Assembly (NCBI RefSeq): GCF_033807575.1 | Contig: NC_084725.1 | Coordinates: 6,421,001 to 6,485,000 of the forward strand | DNA: 64,000 nucleotides | From: Cydia pomonella | Taxonomy: Eukaryota; Arthropoda; Insecta; Lepidoptera; Tortricidae | Reading direction: 5' to 3' | Part shown: piece after piece, positions 32,996 to 43,441 of the stretch | How the letters are laid out: every line of letters begins with the position of its first letter | How positions within the stretch are numbered: the stretch's first letter is position 1 | Translations under genes and position numbers: made by a program | The notes under the pieces: model-generated | Databases searched by the model: none | What the model was told of the DNA's origin: nothing | Seen by the model: the letters and a program-made list of their open reading frames with translations, nothing else

Positions 32996-33470
32996 TGACC
33001 AGAAATATATGATCACGCGCCATATTGCGAAATTAAGCATTATTGCTAAGAGAGTTATGGGCATTGTGAATGTCATCTCGCTTTGTGTGGTAGGGCACAG
33101 CCAGTAGATGTCATTCCAGATCTAGAGCAGAGCCCAACTGGGGAAGTACCTCCACCTTACAGAAAACAGCAGCCAAATAACACTAGACCCTACTCATAGT
33201 GTTGTGTTCCTGCCGGTGAGTAAGGTTGCCAGAGCTCAACGAGGGGGGGCGGGTTTAGGGTCGGCAACGCGCATGTAACTCCTCTGGAGTTGCAGGCGTA
33301 CATAGGCTACGGAGACTGCTTACCATCAGGCGGGCCGTATGCTTGTTTGCCACCGACGTAGTATAAAAAAAATTTGCATTGGAACTAAATTTTTCATACC
33401 AAACTGAACTGTCACCTATACATGAGAATAACAACGCCCTCTTGACAATGATCATATATTTCTGGTCGGG
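32996..33470 (+). mobile_element. GACCAGAAATATATGATC palindromic element interrupted by a SINE-like insert
   Basis: The left arm TGACCAGAAATATATGATCA and the right arm TGATCATATATTTCTGGTCG are inverted. Reverse-complemented, the element matches 41890-42022: CGCGTCATTATTGCGG, TTGGAACTAAATTTTTC and AACAGCGCCCTCTTGACAAT have counterparts here. The A-tailed insert at 33035-33369 separates CATATTGCGAAATT from TTTGCATTGGAAC. Confidence 0.82.
33035..33369 (+). repeat. A-tailed SINE-like family, copy 2, inserted in a MITE
   Basis: Runs in sense from about AAGCATTATTGCTAAGAGAG to GACGTAGTATAAAAAA. Flanking AAATT (33030-33034) and AAATTT (33370-33375) may be a short target duplication. A frame of 46 codons ends at TAG 33197-33199 and reads VIPDLEQSPTGEV then PPPYRKQQPNNTRPYS. 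It is the same frame, with the same stop, as in the copy at 52772. Whether this is the tail of a LINE protein or only a neutral open stretch in a young repeat is unclear. Confidence 0.8.
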
Positions 33471-33679
33471 CTCTACATACATTTTACAGAAATTTTAAAG
33501 GCGATACACAATAATTCCAGATCGAGTGCCAACCCTAAGTTGCAATCTGAGCGACTAAGCGGGAGCCCCGAGACGGCCGTATTTAAGCGCACTACGTACA
33601 AACATACAAACATACTGCTAATACATAAAAATATGTTCTGTAATCTCTACTACGACAACGTTTAGGGTGCATTGAGTGC

Positions 33680-33770
33680 TTTTTTATATTACGTCGGTGG
33701 CAAACAAGCATAAGGGCCGCCTGATGATAAGCAGTGTCCGTAGCCTATGTACGCCTGCAACTCCAAAGGA
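33680..33770 (-). repeat. A-tailed SINE-like family, copy 3 (tail end only)
   Basis: TTTTTATATTACGTCGGTGG, CAAACAAGCATAAGGGCC and GTAGCCTATGTACGCCTGC match the 3' end of the family in antisense. It is truncated after about 90 bp at CAACTCCAAAGGA. Confidence 0.82.
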
Positions 33771-34486
33771 CCCTAAACATATGCAATTAAATTTAGATCT
33801 TACGTGGTCTTAAGTCGTGTCCTGAAGAATGATTGAAAGTACATAATTAAGTACCTGGAACAAGAAAATACGTAATTAATGAAATATACATGAATTATTT
33901 TTATACCAAAAAAATACACACGAAAAAGCAAAAGCCGCTTAGAAACAGCGACAACCCAGGTTCGATCCCCGGACGCGTATTTTGTATTTTTTGCACTTGA
34001 GTTTCATATTTTTGATTAATAAGCGAGTTTCACACTCGCTCGCTCGACCTAAGCGTACCAGTTTCAGCTTGTAAATATGGCTGAGATACACGTCATACTC
34101 GTGAACGGGTGCTGTTTGTGGAGGCCGGTCTGTTTAAGCTTACACGGGGTACAGGTTATGTTAAAGTATGTAACTTTACTTTTGAGTGACATTAACGTGA
34201 GACACTTCATTCGGTTCTTGTCTGTTTTAATTTTTTTGTCTTTTAATTATTTATATAAGAATTCAAGCCTTGGCGACCCTCTACATCTCTAAGGATAATT
34301 TAATATATATTTTTATATTTTATCTCTGACACTTAGAGACTTATACATCTCTAAAGAATTTTAGTATTTTATGGTTTTATTTTTTTTATCATAGTTTTTT
34401 TTGTGTAATTTGACATTTAGAGACAGTATACATCTCTAATAAAGTATTTATTATTTCATAGATTCGATATTTGTAATTGTTTTTTT
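33771..34486. other. Spacer with an isolated tRNA-like box B
   Basis: AGGTTCGATCCCCGG at about 33959-33973 resembles a Pol III box B with flanking GACAACCC. No box A or fold could be assigned, so it may be the relic of a SINE. Repeated TTAGAGAC...ATACATCTCTAA motifs occur at 34285, 34345 and 34420. No gene is called for the short frame at 34077-34292. Confidence 0.4.
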
Positions 34487-34573
34487 TTTTTTTTTAATTT
34501 ATTGTTTGTAAAAATGGACATGTAAAAGTGCCCCTGTGGCCTATTTGCTGAATAAATGTTTGATATTTGATAT
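34487..34573 (+). repeat. Retrotransposon 3' tail with (TTTGATA)n end
   Basis: TTTGTAAAAATGGACATG, AAAGTGCCCCTGTGGCC, TATTTGCTGAATAAATG and TTTGATATTTGATATTTGAT form a LINE 3' end that I recognise from Lepidoptera, with a 7-bp tandem tail. Confidence 0.75.
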
Positions 34574-34832
34574 TTGATATAAAAAAAAGTTTCTTATGTT
34601 TAGTTATTCTCCCTGCCTGTAAGTTGCATTTCTAAACTGATTTGTGAAATTTTGTGAGCAGATTCTATAATTATTATTTTGTCGCTAAGTTTCTTTTTGT
34701 ATTTGTTAATCAATAATATAATACGTTTTTCAATAATAATATATTTCGTTCCAACCGAGTGTTTCACGACACTTACGCATTTTTTAATGAAGACATAAGT
34801 TCTGCAACTGCAACTCAGCCGTGCAGCTACAG

Positions 34833-35043
34833 CATTTTTATCACATGTCACTAAGCCGGCACTTTCGCGCTTACATTATTACTTGTTACATGAACGTGAC
34901 AGGCATGGTGACAAATGACAAAGAGCCGACCATCTTAGCCCTACAGTAGGGCTCGGTTCTTTATCATTTGTCACCATGTCTGTCACGTTCAGACAAGTAT
35001 GTAAGTGCGAAAGTGACGGGCATAGTGACATGTGATAAAAATG
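34833..35043. mobile_element. Palindromic MITE, 211 bp, almost fully self-complementary
   Basis: CATTTTTATCACATGTCACT with GCACTTTCGC at the left pairs with GCGAAAGTGAC and TAGTGACATGTGATAAAAAT at the right. GAACGTGACAGGCATGGTGA pairs with TCACCATGTCTGTCACGTTC. The centre is CCCTACAGTAGGG. The entire element would fold into one hairpin. No coding capacity. Confidence 0.9.
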
Positions 35044-35289
35044 GAACCATGATGCCACTGCAGGTCAGTCAAATATGTCGCTATAAATACAAGTGTATAT
35101 CGTGTACATGGAAAGTGAGTAGGTTGGAGAAATCAGCAGGAAGACGGTAACAAGGCGGCCATTACTGTCCTTTGTTGATGCCTACTACTTCCTGCTAGTT
35201 AGAGAATTGGGCTGGAAAGGATTTTCTTTTTCTTGTACGCTTCAAAATCAAGGCTTAATTTGACTGTATTTATACAGTGGGCTTGAGTA

Positions 35290-35416
35290 TACAGTCAGCG
35301 TAAAATACTTTGTAGCAACCAAAGTAGCCAAATAGTTCGGTACACCATATATTTAGTATGGTTTACCGAACTATTTGGCCACTTTGACTGCTACAAAGTA
35401 TTTGACGCTGACTGTA
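35290..35416. mobile_element. Palindromic MITE, 127 bp, TA-flanked
   Basis: TACAGTCAGCGTAAAATACT pairs with AGTATTTGACGCTGACTGTA. TTGTAGCA...AAAGTAGCCAAATAGTTCGG pairs with CCGAACTATTTGGCCACTTT. Pairing is nearly perfect with a short AT loop. The terminal TA dinucleotides suggest Tc1/mariner-type target duplication. Confidence 0.9.
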
Positions 35417-36689
35417 CATAATTTTTTTTAAATCGAATCCAATGCTTGATGGAGTAAAGAAATGTACATAAGGATAAATTTAACTGCCGAAAAGCGATTA
35501 CTTTACACATCTCTTCAATTCCTAATTTTCTAACACTAATTCCTACTATCCCTACTACCACTTATCTATACTACTTCTATACTAATAATATTATAATATA
35601 TCTGTCTGTCTGTTTCTTACTTTTTCGCGCTACCTTCCCATTTAAAGGCGTGACTCAAGTCATTCTCAAGTTTTTAAGTCATAAAATTATTGAGTGACGC
35701 TAATGTTGAACATTATTTATCGAACTTTAATACAGTTCAAAAGGACGTAAGGTACATTTACTATTTGATGAAGATACGGCTTTTTAAGTAAGCATACCTT
35801 TCCCCTAAAATCACCTGAAGGGTAACGACACTGCAATAGGGAGGTGATTGCAAATGTTATCGATAATTGTTAGTTCAAAATATCGACAGTGGTTCGAAAG
35901 TACCGGTAGGAAAAAGTTCAGTAAAACGTATTGTAATTAAATGTTCTAAATTAACTTGATTCAACAGAGATATTGCTTAGTTATTAAAGATTGTAAACGA
36001 AATTAGCTCAAAATGGGAATTAACTTAAGATTAAAATAACTTTAACAACTGCAATCGCAATTAAATTTAAATAAGCGTTGAGCACTACTCTTAATTACTT
36101 TTTCTTTTCAAGTTCTTCATAGATAATTCAAGAAAGGTCGAAAAAGCTTCATTTGCATTACATAATTTCGCCATTTCTTAATTTAAGCTTATCTTTGCTA
36201 AGTTTTAATTAGGTATATAAAGAAAAAAATTGTCTGATGCAACTAGATGACTGATAATTGTAAAAATGCCAACGACCCAAGGAATAAAATGTCATTAAGC
36301 GGTTATTACACTGATACGGATCCGAACTCCGCTCCGGTGTGTGAGCGAGCCAGCACTATGCATGTATGTATAGAGCGATATCTTCGAGCTCGCACTCCGG
36401 AACCAAGGTACGATCCGCTAATTATTTCTATCGATATCGATAGAGATAATTACCTGTACATCCTTAGTATGCAACATTATTGGCGTAAATGATTTCCGGC
36501 GAGATCTAGCACGCAGATTGTTATTATAGCTATATTATTTGTTGCACCACATAAACGTAAGGGTGTCGTACGTAACAAGGGGGTTTTACGAGCGACGCGA
36601 TACTGAAATATTGCACAGTTATAGGCACTTACGTCTTTTTATTAACAAAATGGCGACGGAAATTATACGAAGTTACTTTTTAAGTTTAA
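35417..36689. other. Spacer without confirmed genes
   Basis: At about 35580 the head of the TACTAATATTATAA repeat recurs with a TCTGTCTGTCTG run. At about 36305-36430 ACTCCGCTCCGG and GAGCTCGCACTCCGG form a loose inverted pair and may be a decayed MITE. No coding call. Confidence 0.42.
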
Positions 36690-36845
36690 AATCTCGTTTC
36701 CAATACAATGAGGACGTATCTGCCAGGGAATTTCTTAAGGTACGTCATTTGTAATATAAGGCGCTTTGTAATGTAGGGCTAGACTAGAAGTCGTAAGTCA
36801 CAATAACTTCATAATCAGACATAGAAGTTTTTGTGGCAAAAACGA
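36690..36845. repeat. GGACGTATCTGCCAGGGAAT repeat, copy 1
   Basis: CCAATACAATGAGGACGTAT, CTGCCAGGGAATTTCTTAAG, CGTCATTTGTAATAT, CTAGAAGTCGTAAGTCACA and ACATAGAAGTTTTTG follow the same order as in 39588-39760. The ends of this block overlap the left arm of the next element. Confidence 0.7.
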
Positions 36846-37182
36846 GTGCTTGAGAAAATGAAACATCGACAAATAATAACATCGATAAGTCAGTCATAGA
36901 TTAATACTTAAAAGATCTAAGTTCTACTTGCTGTGATTTACCAGGAAATTTCAAGATATGCAAATCAATTACAAATCCGACCATAATTTTTCAGTGTCAA
37001 AAAAATAGAAAACTACCAATGGGTGTATCAAAGAAGATATCGAACATGTTGTGTATTTTACGGTAGCTATATTTTTATATAATGTTAAAAATATCTATAA
37101 CGCTAAGGTAACATCGATAATATACATGTCGATATTTGATTTTGTCAATCACTTTATTTTGCCACAAAAACTTCTATGTCTG
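36817..37182. mobile_element. MITE with perfect 25-bp CAGACATAGAAG ends, 366 bp
   Basis: CAGACATAGAAGTTTTTGTG plus GCAAA at the left is the exact complement of the right end (37158-37182, ending ACTTCTATGTCTG). Inside, AACATCGACAAATAATAACA and AACATCGATAATATACATGT are related. No open frame of note. Confidence 0.82.
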
Positions 37183-37225
37183 TTCATAATAGATACGTCT
37201 TTTTATGTGATGTAGATGTAGAAAG

Positions 37226-37462
37226 TTCTTTACAGTACATATGGGGCTACTTTATAGCACTAGTGCGAGAAGTAGCATATTATGTTACTGTGTCGAACAT
37301 TTAAAGGGCCATATGTACTGTAAAACGTTGTACGATACATGTGCGAATAGGTAATTCGCAACTCGTGTCGATTTAAAACACTCCCTTCGGTCGTGTTTTA
37401 ATTTATCGCCACTCGTTTCGAATTTCCTATTTTTCGCACTTGTATCGTAATGTACTATTTTA
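37226..37462 (-). mobile_element. 237-bp MITE, near-identical inverted partner of 32477-32713 (copy 2)
   Basis: Opposite orientation to copy 1 and 4.5 kb away. I count two base differences over 237 bp. The high identity means both copies are young or have been homogenised. Flanking sequences differ, so this is not a segmental duplication. Confidence 0.88.
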
Positions 37463-38324
37463 ACATTAAAATTAGATGATCTTAAAATGTATATAAAGAA
37501 TAATCGAAAGATTAAAATCACCGTGTATAAATAACACGAAATAGGTCATTTAGGTACGAATTATTTCCGTAGTCAACGTAGGTGGTAGCTTCCTTTAAGA
37601 TATTATTAAATTTTTTCCCTATTTTTGATACTAATACCAATTAATTCGTTCTTAAAGTAGGCATTCCTCCAACCCTTTGGATTAACGATTTATCTGTAAA
37701 TACCGTTTTTTTAATAAGACCATAAAAGGATTAATTAAAACGTTTGCTAACAAAATAAGATAACATTCTAACTTAATAAAAAGCAAAATCCCAACTTGGG
37801 ATTTTAGTTACATTTTTATATCTAGTTGAAACTAGACACTATCAAACAGGGCATCGTTGAAACTAAAACATATTGCTTGCATACAAAAACATATACAAAA
37901 AAATGTGAACATCTTATTTTTCACGTCCGTACGGCAGTACTACGAGTAAAGACAGTATGACTTTATGAAATTCGGATGGAGTTACGTCTTTTTGTGTCTG
38001 TTGTTAAGTATTTCCACCAATTTCAAAATATGTCCCAGTATATACAAAAAACTGTAAATACCGTATTTTTCACGTTGGTACTTCCGTCGTAAAAACAGTA
38101 AGCCATTATGAAATTCTCATGGAGTTACGTCTTTTTTGTCTGTGTTGTTTAGTAGTTTCCCGGCCCTCCTATGTAATAGTTTAGCTAAGCCGGCTAAACT
38201 ATTTCTTTTTAATTTAAAAGAAAACCTTAAAGTACATACAAAACAAGGCAGCCTTTAGGCTATGCAGAGAGATTGTGGGAGGTGTTACTTCAACAGCAAC
38301 AAAAAAACAAGCTATTCAGTATAT
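37463..38324. other. Spacer; possible short protein-like fragment
   Basis: At about 38238-38325 the plus strand reads KYIQNKAAFRLCREIVGG then VTSTATKKQAIQYIH without a stop, which looks protein-like and may be from a retrotransposon, but I cannot name it. Near-repeated blocks with GGAGTTACGTCTTTTTGTG lie at 37980 and 38122. TTTAGCTAAGCCGGCTAAAC at 38180 is a short palindrome. Confidence 0.35.
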
Positions 38325-38432
38325 TCATCATCATCATCTATATGCTCTCCATTGCGGGGCACTGGTCTAATCTCATGATACAAGGGGGGTTTAGGCTACA
38401 GTTCCCACGCGGATTGAGGACTTCACAAATAC
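38325..38432 (+). repeat. CATCATCATC...TTCCCACGCGGATTG repeat fragment
   Basis: TCATCATCATCTATATGC, GCGGGGCACTGG, GGTTTAGGCTACAGTTCCCA and CGCGGATTGAGGACTTCACA are in the order I remember for a very common lepidopteran repeat. Single copy in this window. Confidence 0.5.
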
Positions 38433-39587
38433 TTATCTTTGAATTTATTCATAGATGTACGTAGGTTTCGTAACAAAAAAATTGTTTAAAAGATGAAACG
38501 TACAAACGTGAAGGTATATTTCTACGATACTATTTATAATCCTTTCGTATATAAAACGAATCAGTAGGTACTATAGTAAGTTCTTTTCATGATTTAAAAA
38601 ACACACATACGCCGTTGCAACACAGTGTAGGTAGACAACTAAAACTATGCTACTATGTATAGTTAAACTAAAAAGTAACTTGACTATAAAAAAAAACATT
38701 ATGGACATGGGAAATTCGCAGCTTTGACGCTTCTGGACTATTCCCACATCTAAATAACCAGTTTAAGATTGAACTCCGTTCAGGTGCAGTTGGTATTGAC
38801 CTTGAGGCCATATTGAAGTCGGTTCCTAAAGCGTTAGCAGTCGGTAAATGGTGACAATAACAGCAATGCACAGGAATGTCAGTCAAAACGCACATAGATT
38901 CAATAGGCGTATGTCCTTTCGACGCATCTACTTTTACGTCTTTTTAGAACACTGTTGATCGTCAATACGCATATAGTAACTGACGTATGTCCTTTCCGCC
39001 GTCCTAAGCCAAAGAGGCCTATGTCATTATGGAGTTATGGAGATACGTCTTTTTTCCTTAAAGTGGTACTATTGGGTGTAATGGCCGTTACGTCATTTTG
39101 CAATAGTGTTGCCAGTCAATCACCGCGTGGTAAAGCGTCGCGTAAATCCGAGAGTGCAATAATTGGCATCCAGCGTTGGGTCTATGGTCAGAGTGGACTT
39201 TTTGTTGCCAGACCTAATAATGTGAGTTGTCACGCTGTTGGGTTCGCTCGATTTTCGATTTTAAATCCGGTGCAAGTTTGGAGAAACATTTGATGTTTTA
39301 ACAATGAGGTAGACTTGACATCTTTTTTCGGAATCTGAGCAAGTAAAAATATAAACCAAAGTACGAGAATAATCGTCTTACTAGGTCACCTATAGAGCTA
39401 TCTGGGACAAAGCGCTGTGCCACAAGCCTTACATTCTGACAATGTGACAGTTACCTTTTATTACGATTCTTCTCTTCCACTCTTCAGAAATATACTTAAA
39501 ATTCATATAATCCATACCAAGTTGCGCTTCGATGAGGCGGGTAATTCGAATCCAATCGTACTTTGCAAGCACAGGTTGCCAGACTAA
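38433..39587. other. Spacer without confirmed genes
   Basis: The plus open frame at 38955-39293 (112 codons) starts within a TACGTCTTTTTT-type motif region and has no recognised domain. The motif TACGTCTTTTT recurs at 38936 and 39044. Not called. Confidence 0.42.
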
Positions 39588-39760
39588 TCTCCTCTCCAAT
39601 ACAATAAGGACGTAACTGCCAGGGAATTCCTTATGGAGATACGTCTTTTGTGTAATATGAGCCGCTCGCACGGCTAGAAGGGCGTAAGTGACACGAATTT
39701 CCTAACGAGATATAACCTTATAAGTAAGAGAGACTTAGAAGTTTTGACTTGATTGTCGAT
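39588..39760. repeat. GGACGTATCTGCCAGGGAAT repeat, copy 2
   Basis: CCTCTCCAATACAATAAGG, ACGTAACTGCCAGGGAATTC, GGAGATACGTCTTTTGTGTA, AGAAGGGCGTAAGTGACACG and GAGACTTAGAAGTTTTGACT correspond to 36690-36845 in order. Confidence 0.7.
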
Positions 39761-40557
39761 CGATAGCAATTAGAGGTAGACACGATAATTAGTTTTCCAA
39801 ACTTATGTGCATATAAGAAGATCAGTTTTCCTGAAATCTACTTGTCTTCATCGTTTTTACTAGTGTAGTTCTGAGCTTTGGTGGTATTTGTCACAGTCTA
39901 TATAATTTAATGACCTCAAAATGTCTTTCAATAAATGAAAATCATTATTTTCCGCAACTAGTAGATAACTGGCATATACATATTATAAAAATATATTTTA
40001 TAAGTAAACACTACAAAATCTTTACACACTTTGCATCAAACTTATACGAATTTCCATCAAACTTATACGAATTTACATCAAATCATTTGAATAGTTGAAT
40101 TACTTCGTTGTTTATAATGAGTTATGCACAAAAATGGCAAAAAAGATTCCTCAAATACAGGCTGAACATTTTTGTTACGATGTATGTGTCACTAGAATAA
40201 TGAAACTAGGCTAATGACCTTAATGATGAAAAAAATATATACTAACACTACATGTAATGTATTCGGTAGGTAGTGAAATCGATACTACATTAGTGTTAGC
40301 GTGTTAATTAGTTTGCCTAACTTACGCGCCTAATTACTAAAATTAATAATGTCTTAATAGACCTAGAAGCCAGACATGTTTGTGTACTTAGCACTTACTG
40401 ACAGTTATATAAGATTTTCAAATGTGTTATTTTTATTTTATTGGTATTCAGGATAACTAAACATATAAATGCTGACATAAAAGAAGGCCAACGACAGTCA
40501 TTCGTTAAATTGTAATATGTAACAAAGTAAAAAATCGAAATAGTTGAAAGTTGTAAA
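39761..40557. other. Spacer with a 21-bp tandem pair and a short palindrome
   Basis: CATCAAACTTATACGAATTT occurs twice in tandem at about 40034-40076. ATACTAACACTACATGTAAT and ATACTACATTAGTGTTAGCG at 40231-40305 form a loose hairpin. No gene is supported. Confidence 0.5.
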
Positions 40558-40720
40558 GCTAGCCATACACAGTAGGGTATAACTGCGCAATTTAGCCTGT
40601 ACAGTTCATCTGCTCAGGTTAAAACTGTATAGGAAACAGCACAGTGGAATGCTACACGCTCTATTTTACCTGTGCAGTTGGTAAAACTGCGCAGGCATAC
40701 CCTAGTGTGTATGGCCGGCT
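40558..40720. mobile_element. Palindromic MITE, 163 bp
   Basis: GCTAGCCATACACAGTAGGG with TATAACTGCGCA pairs with TGCGCAGGCATACCCTAGTG and TGTATGGCCGGC. Inner CTGTACAG-type and GTTAAAACTGTATAGG / CCTGTGCAGTTGGTAAAACT arms add pairing. No coding capacity. Confidence 0.85.
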
Positions 40721-40851
40721 TAAAATATGTAACTGTGATTTGTCGTCTTCTAGAAAAAGCATTTATTTCAGTAGGTAATACTCGTATATGTATCGGGATA
40801 GTCGATGCAAAAGAAAAAGAAGAAGAAAGAATAAGAGCACGACTGCCTTAG

Positions 40852-40987
40852 CAGTGTCAATCTGACATATTCGCGAACGTCTGCGTAACTTACGCAAACT
40901 ATAAACTATAATGCACTAATCGAGTACGAGCGAGATGCATAGAAATTAAATTACGTACACGCTAGCGAATATGTGAGTGTCAAACTG
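40852..40987. mobile_element. Palindromic MITE, 136 bp
   Basis: CAGTGTCAATCTGACATATT with CGCGAACGT pairs with ACGCTAGCGAATATGTGAGT and GTCAAACTG. The inner part is asymmetric. No coding capacity. Confidence 0.78.
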
Positions 40988-41889
40988 GTGGTAGCTGTAC
41001 TGATTACATAAAATTAGAAGGAACTCAAGGGTCGTTACTTCATTACGCAGGATGCACCAAGCCTATTATAGCACACAAGACTACATGAATGATGAAACAC
41101 CGTGGGATTAAGCGTGATTGTAAATAATGAATTATTTATTATTATGTTAATAATGATGAAATTGATAATTCAATGTATATATTCCGTATTTTTGACATTT
41201 AGATTTTATTCTAGAACGTTTCTAGACTAGTATTTTTATACAATTTTAGTGTTTGACGATCCTTTTGTGAAATTCTCATTATTAAGTTCGACATATCTAT
41301 AACAATTCAATGTTTATTAAGAACAATAATAACTGCATCGATAAATTGCTCTGACATTTAGATTAAGATGATATTTGTAAAATTTTACAATTTAAAAGTG
41401 CTTGTTGCTATTTGATTAAATAATATATTGAGTTTAACAAGCCATGATAACGAAAACTTATTTCAATCAAGACTTGTAAAAGTTGTAAGCGCCAATCAAG
41501 AGCACCAAACTTCACTACCGTTTTTTTTATTATAACATAGTGTATGTCACTGAAAAAACAAACTCGAAACGGATTCAAAAACAGCCAACCCGATAAAAGT
41601 TCGATACAGGTAAATTTTGGACTACTACGTTTTCTGTGAAAAAGCGTTGAAAAACTGTAAAAACTGCCTGAAATTCGTGTAGTGTCACTCGTAAGCTACA
41701 TGTCAATCGCTGTCAATTTTGGGGGCCTTTGATGTCAGTTTATAGGTACTATTTTCATAAAAGAATGTTGCTAACGTTTGGTACCATCGCCCACACTGTT
41801 AACTGTACATCGGTGGACTTTATTACAAAAGGCATAAGGTCCACTTATGGTCACTTACGAGTGTTGCTCTTTGTTGCTGCTCATTTAAA
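40988..41889. other. Spacer without recognisable genes
   Basis: AT-rich DNA. AAGGTCCACTTATGGTCACTT near 41831 is repeat-like but unassigned. Confidence 0.45.
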
Positions 41890-42022
41890 CCCGACCAGAA
41901 ATATATGATCATTGTCAAGAGGGCGCTGTTATTCTAATGTATAGGATGACAGTTCTGTTTAGTACGAAAAATTTAGTTCCAATGAAATTCCGCAATAATG
42001 ACGCGTGATCATATATTGGTCA
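41890..42022 (-). mobile_element. GACCAGAAATATATGATC palindromic element, uninterrupted copy
   Basis: GACCAGAAATATATGATCAT and GTGATCATATATTGGTCAGG are the inverted ends. AGAGGGCGCTGTTATTCTA, GAAAAATTTAGTTCCAATG and CCGCAATAATGACGCG match, in reverse orientation, the two halves at 32996-33034 and 33376-33470. This is the unoccupied counterpart of that site. Confidence 0.82.
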
Positions 42023-42334
42023 GGCTGTACCTACATTTATTTACGATAAACACCATAGAACTTTTCTGCGAAATGCGAGTTACAAACTGAAAGCTTGGGT
42101 TTTCATCGTTTGACCAACGACTTGCTGGGTTGAATACCATTTGATTTTTTTTTCAAATGATGCTAGGGAAGGCCTAACTTCAAGTATTAATTTCAATTCA
42201 GAAATTGAAATTAGGAGCCAATCGGACTCTGGACACTTTTGCAATGAAACCGGAACAGATATAGATATATGACATAAATTAGTTACATGTACGAAAAGAA
42301 AATTACCTGTACAGAATAACGGAACGAACGTCTC

Positions 42335-42620
42335 TAGCAAAAATGCACAAACGAAAAGAAAAACAAAATATGAACGAGGCTAGAGGCTACGCTTGCCTAA
42401 TAGCATCTTCAAGTTACACAAGAAGTAGCATAGTCAATAGTTTTCTCGATTTGACCTTACAACTAAGAAGAAAATTTTCAAAACTAAAGAAACTAGAGGA
42501 AACCAATGATAGCACAAAAAATATTGTGTCTCTTGAAAAAATGCACAAAACAAAAGAAAAACATAATATGAACGAGGCTAGAGCAGTCTTCATAGTTAGC
42601 TGTTTTTCTCGATATATCCA
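42335..42620. repeat. Imperfect tandem duplication with a third partial copy near 45 kb
   Basis: ATGCACAAACGAAAAGAAAA / ATGCACAAAACAAAAGAAAA and TATGAACGAGGCTAGAG occur at about 42341 and 42541. GTTTTCTCGATTTGACC / GTTTTTCTCGATATATCC follow in each. ATAGCATCTTCAAGTTACAC (42400-42419) and GTTTTCAAAACTAAAG-type sequence recur at 44930 and 45490. The 134-codon frame here contains a peptide repeat only because of this duplication. Confidence 0.7.
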
Positions 42621-42983
42621 TTCCGTTCCCATATTTTTCTATATATACAAACTAGCCGTGTGCTGTCCCAGATTGATACTAATTCTGAAAGTAATAAAAC
42701 AACCGAAATTGACCAAATTGAAGAGTGCTAACGAACAAAGTTTATAACCATTATAACCTGACCTCTCTCACCCTAAATAGTAAAGCTGATTCATTCTTTC
42801 AGGTACATAATCAGAGCTCTAGATAATTTGGGAGTTGTTTAATGAAAAATGCTAGCGGCATGCGCTTGCTTAGTAAATATCGCTTATAAGCTTATTGGGT
42901 GAATATTGAATGATGAAAATTAAAAATAAAAAACTAATTGTGTAATAAGATCGTTAAGAGGGAAGAATAGAAAAAAAAAAGAA

Positions 42984-43276
42984 TAGCTTTGCGATCCTAG
43001 CGAAAAAACTGTACTTTTATAAAACTCCATTTAGGGAGAAAACGTTTTCCACTAAATTCAATCTTAACAAATCGCTTTGATTTTGATGTCGATCGCTTCA
43101 GCATAGTAAAGGTTTTTATAAGTTTCGCTTTGAAAAAAAAAATGTTTTGCAAATTTTGAAAAAAAAAAAAACCTATAAACATAGTATTTTATTGTGTGGG
43201 TAATATACTAAAAAAATATGGAGAATAGAAAATATTTACAAGTGGAAAAACGTTTTCTCTTTTTGTATGGTCGATC
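42984..43276. repeat. Unsplit copy of the repeat interrupted at 9385-10706
   Basis: AGCTTTGCGATCCTAGCGAA, GAAAACGTTTTCCACTAAAT, CTTTGATTTTGATGTCGATC, TTTGCAAATTTTG, GTATTTTATTGTGTGGG and AGTGGAAAAACGTTTTCTCT run continuously, matching 9197-9384 and then 10719-10819. It serves as the empty-site reference for the retrotransposon insertion. Confidence 0.78.
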
Positions 43277-43313
43277 ACGTGGTATACTTCCCCGTTAAGC
43301 ACGAAAACTTTCG

Positions 43314-43441
43314 TACAGTCACGTCTGAAAACATCGACACGATCGAAGTGCCAAAAACACGACGTTATGGCCCATATATTAGGGTAGTGTATACATATTT
43401 TTGGCACTTTATCCGTATCGATCTTTTCAGACGTGACCGTA
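43314..43441. mobile_element. Palindromic MITE, TACAGTCACGTCTGAAAA ends, 128 bp, complete
   Basis: TACAGTCACGTCTGAAAACA with TCGACACGAT and GTGCCAAAAA pairs with TTTTTGGCAC, ATCGTATCGAT-like sequence and TTTTCAGACGTGACCGTA. The ends are TA. A half copy is at 14981-15058. Its right TA is shared with the start of the next MITE. Confidence 0.88.

Noticed and set aside
40030..40080. CRISPR-like array
   Set aside because: Only two adjoining 21-bp copies without spacers, in insect DNA.
42343..42747. Open frame of 134 codons with an internal MHK-x-KEK-x-NMNEAR peptide repeat
   Set aside because: The peptide repeat is explained by a tandem DNA duplication, and a third partial copy near 45 kb does not keep the frame.
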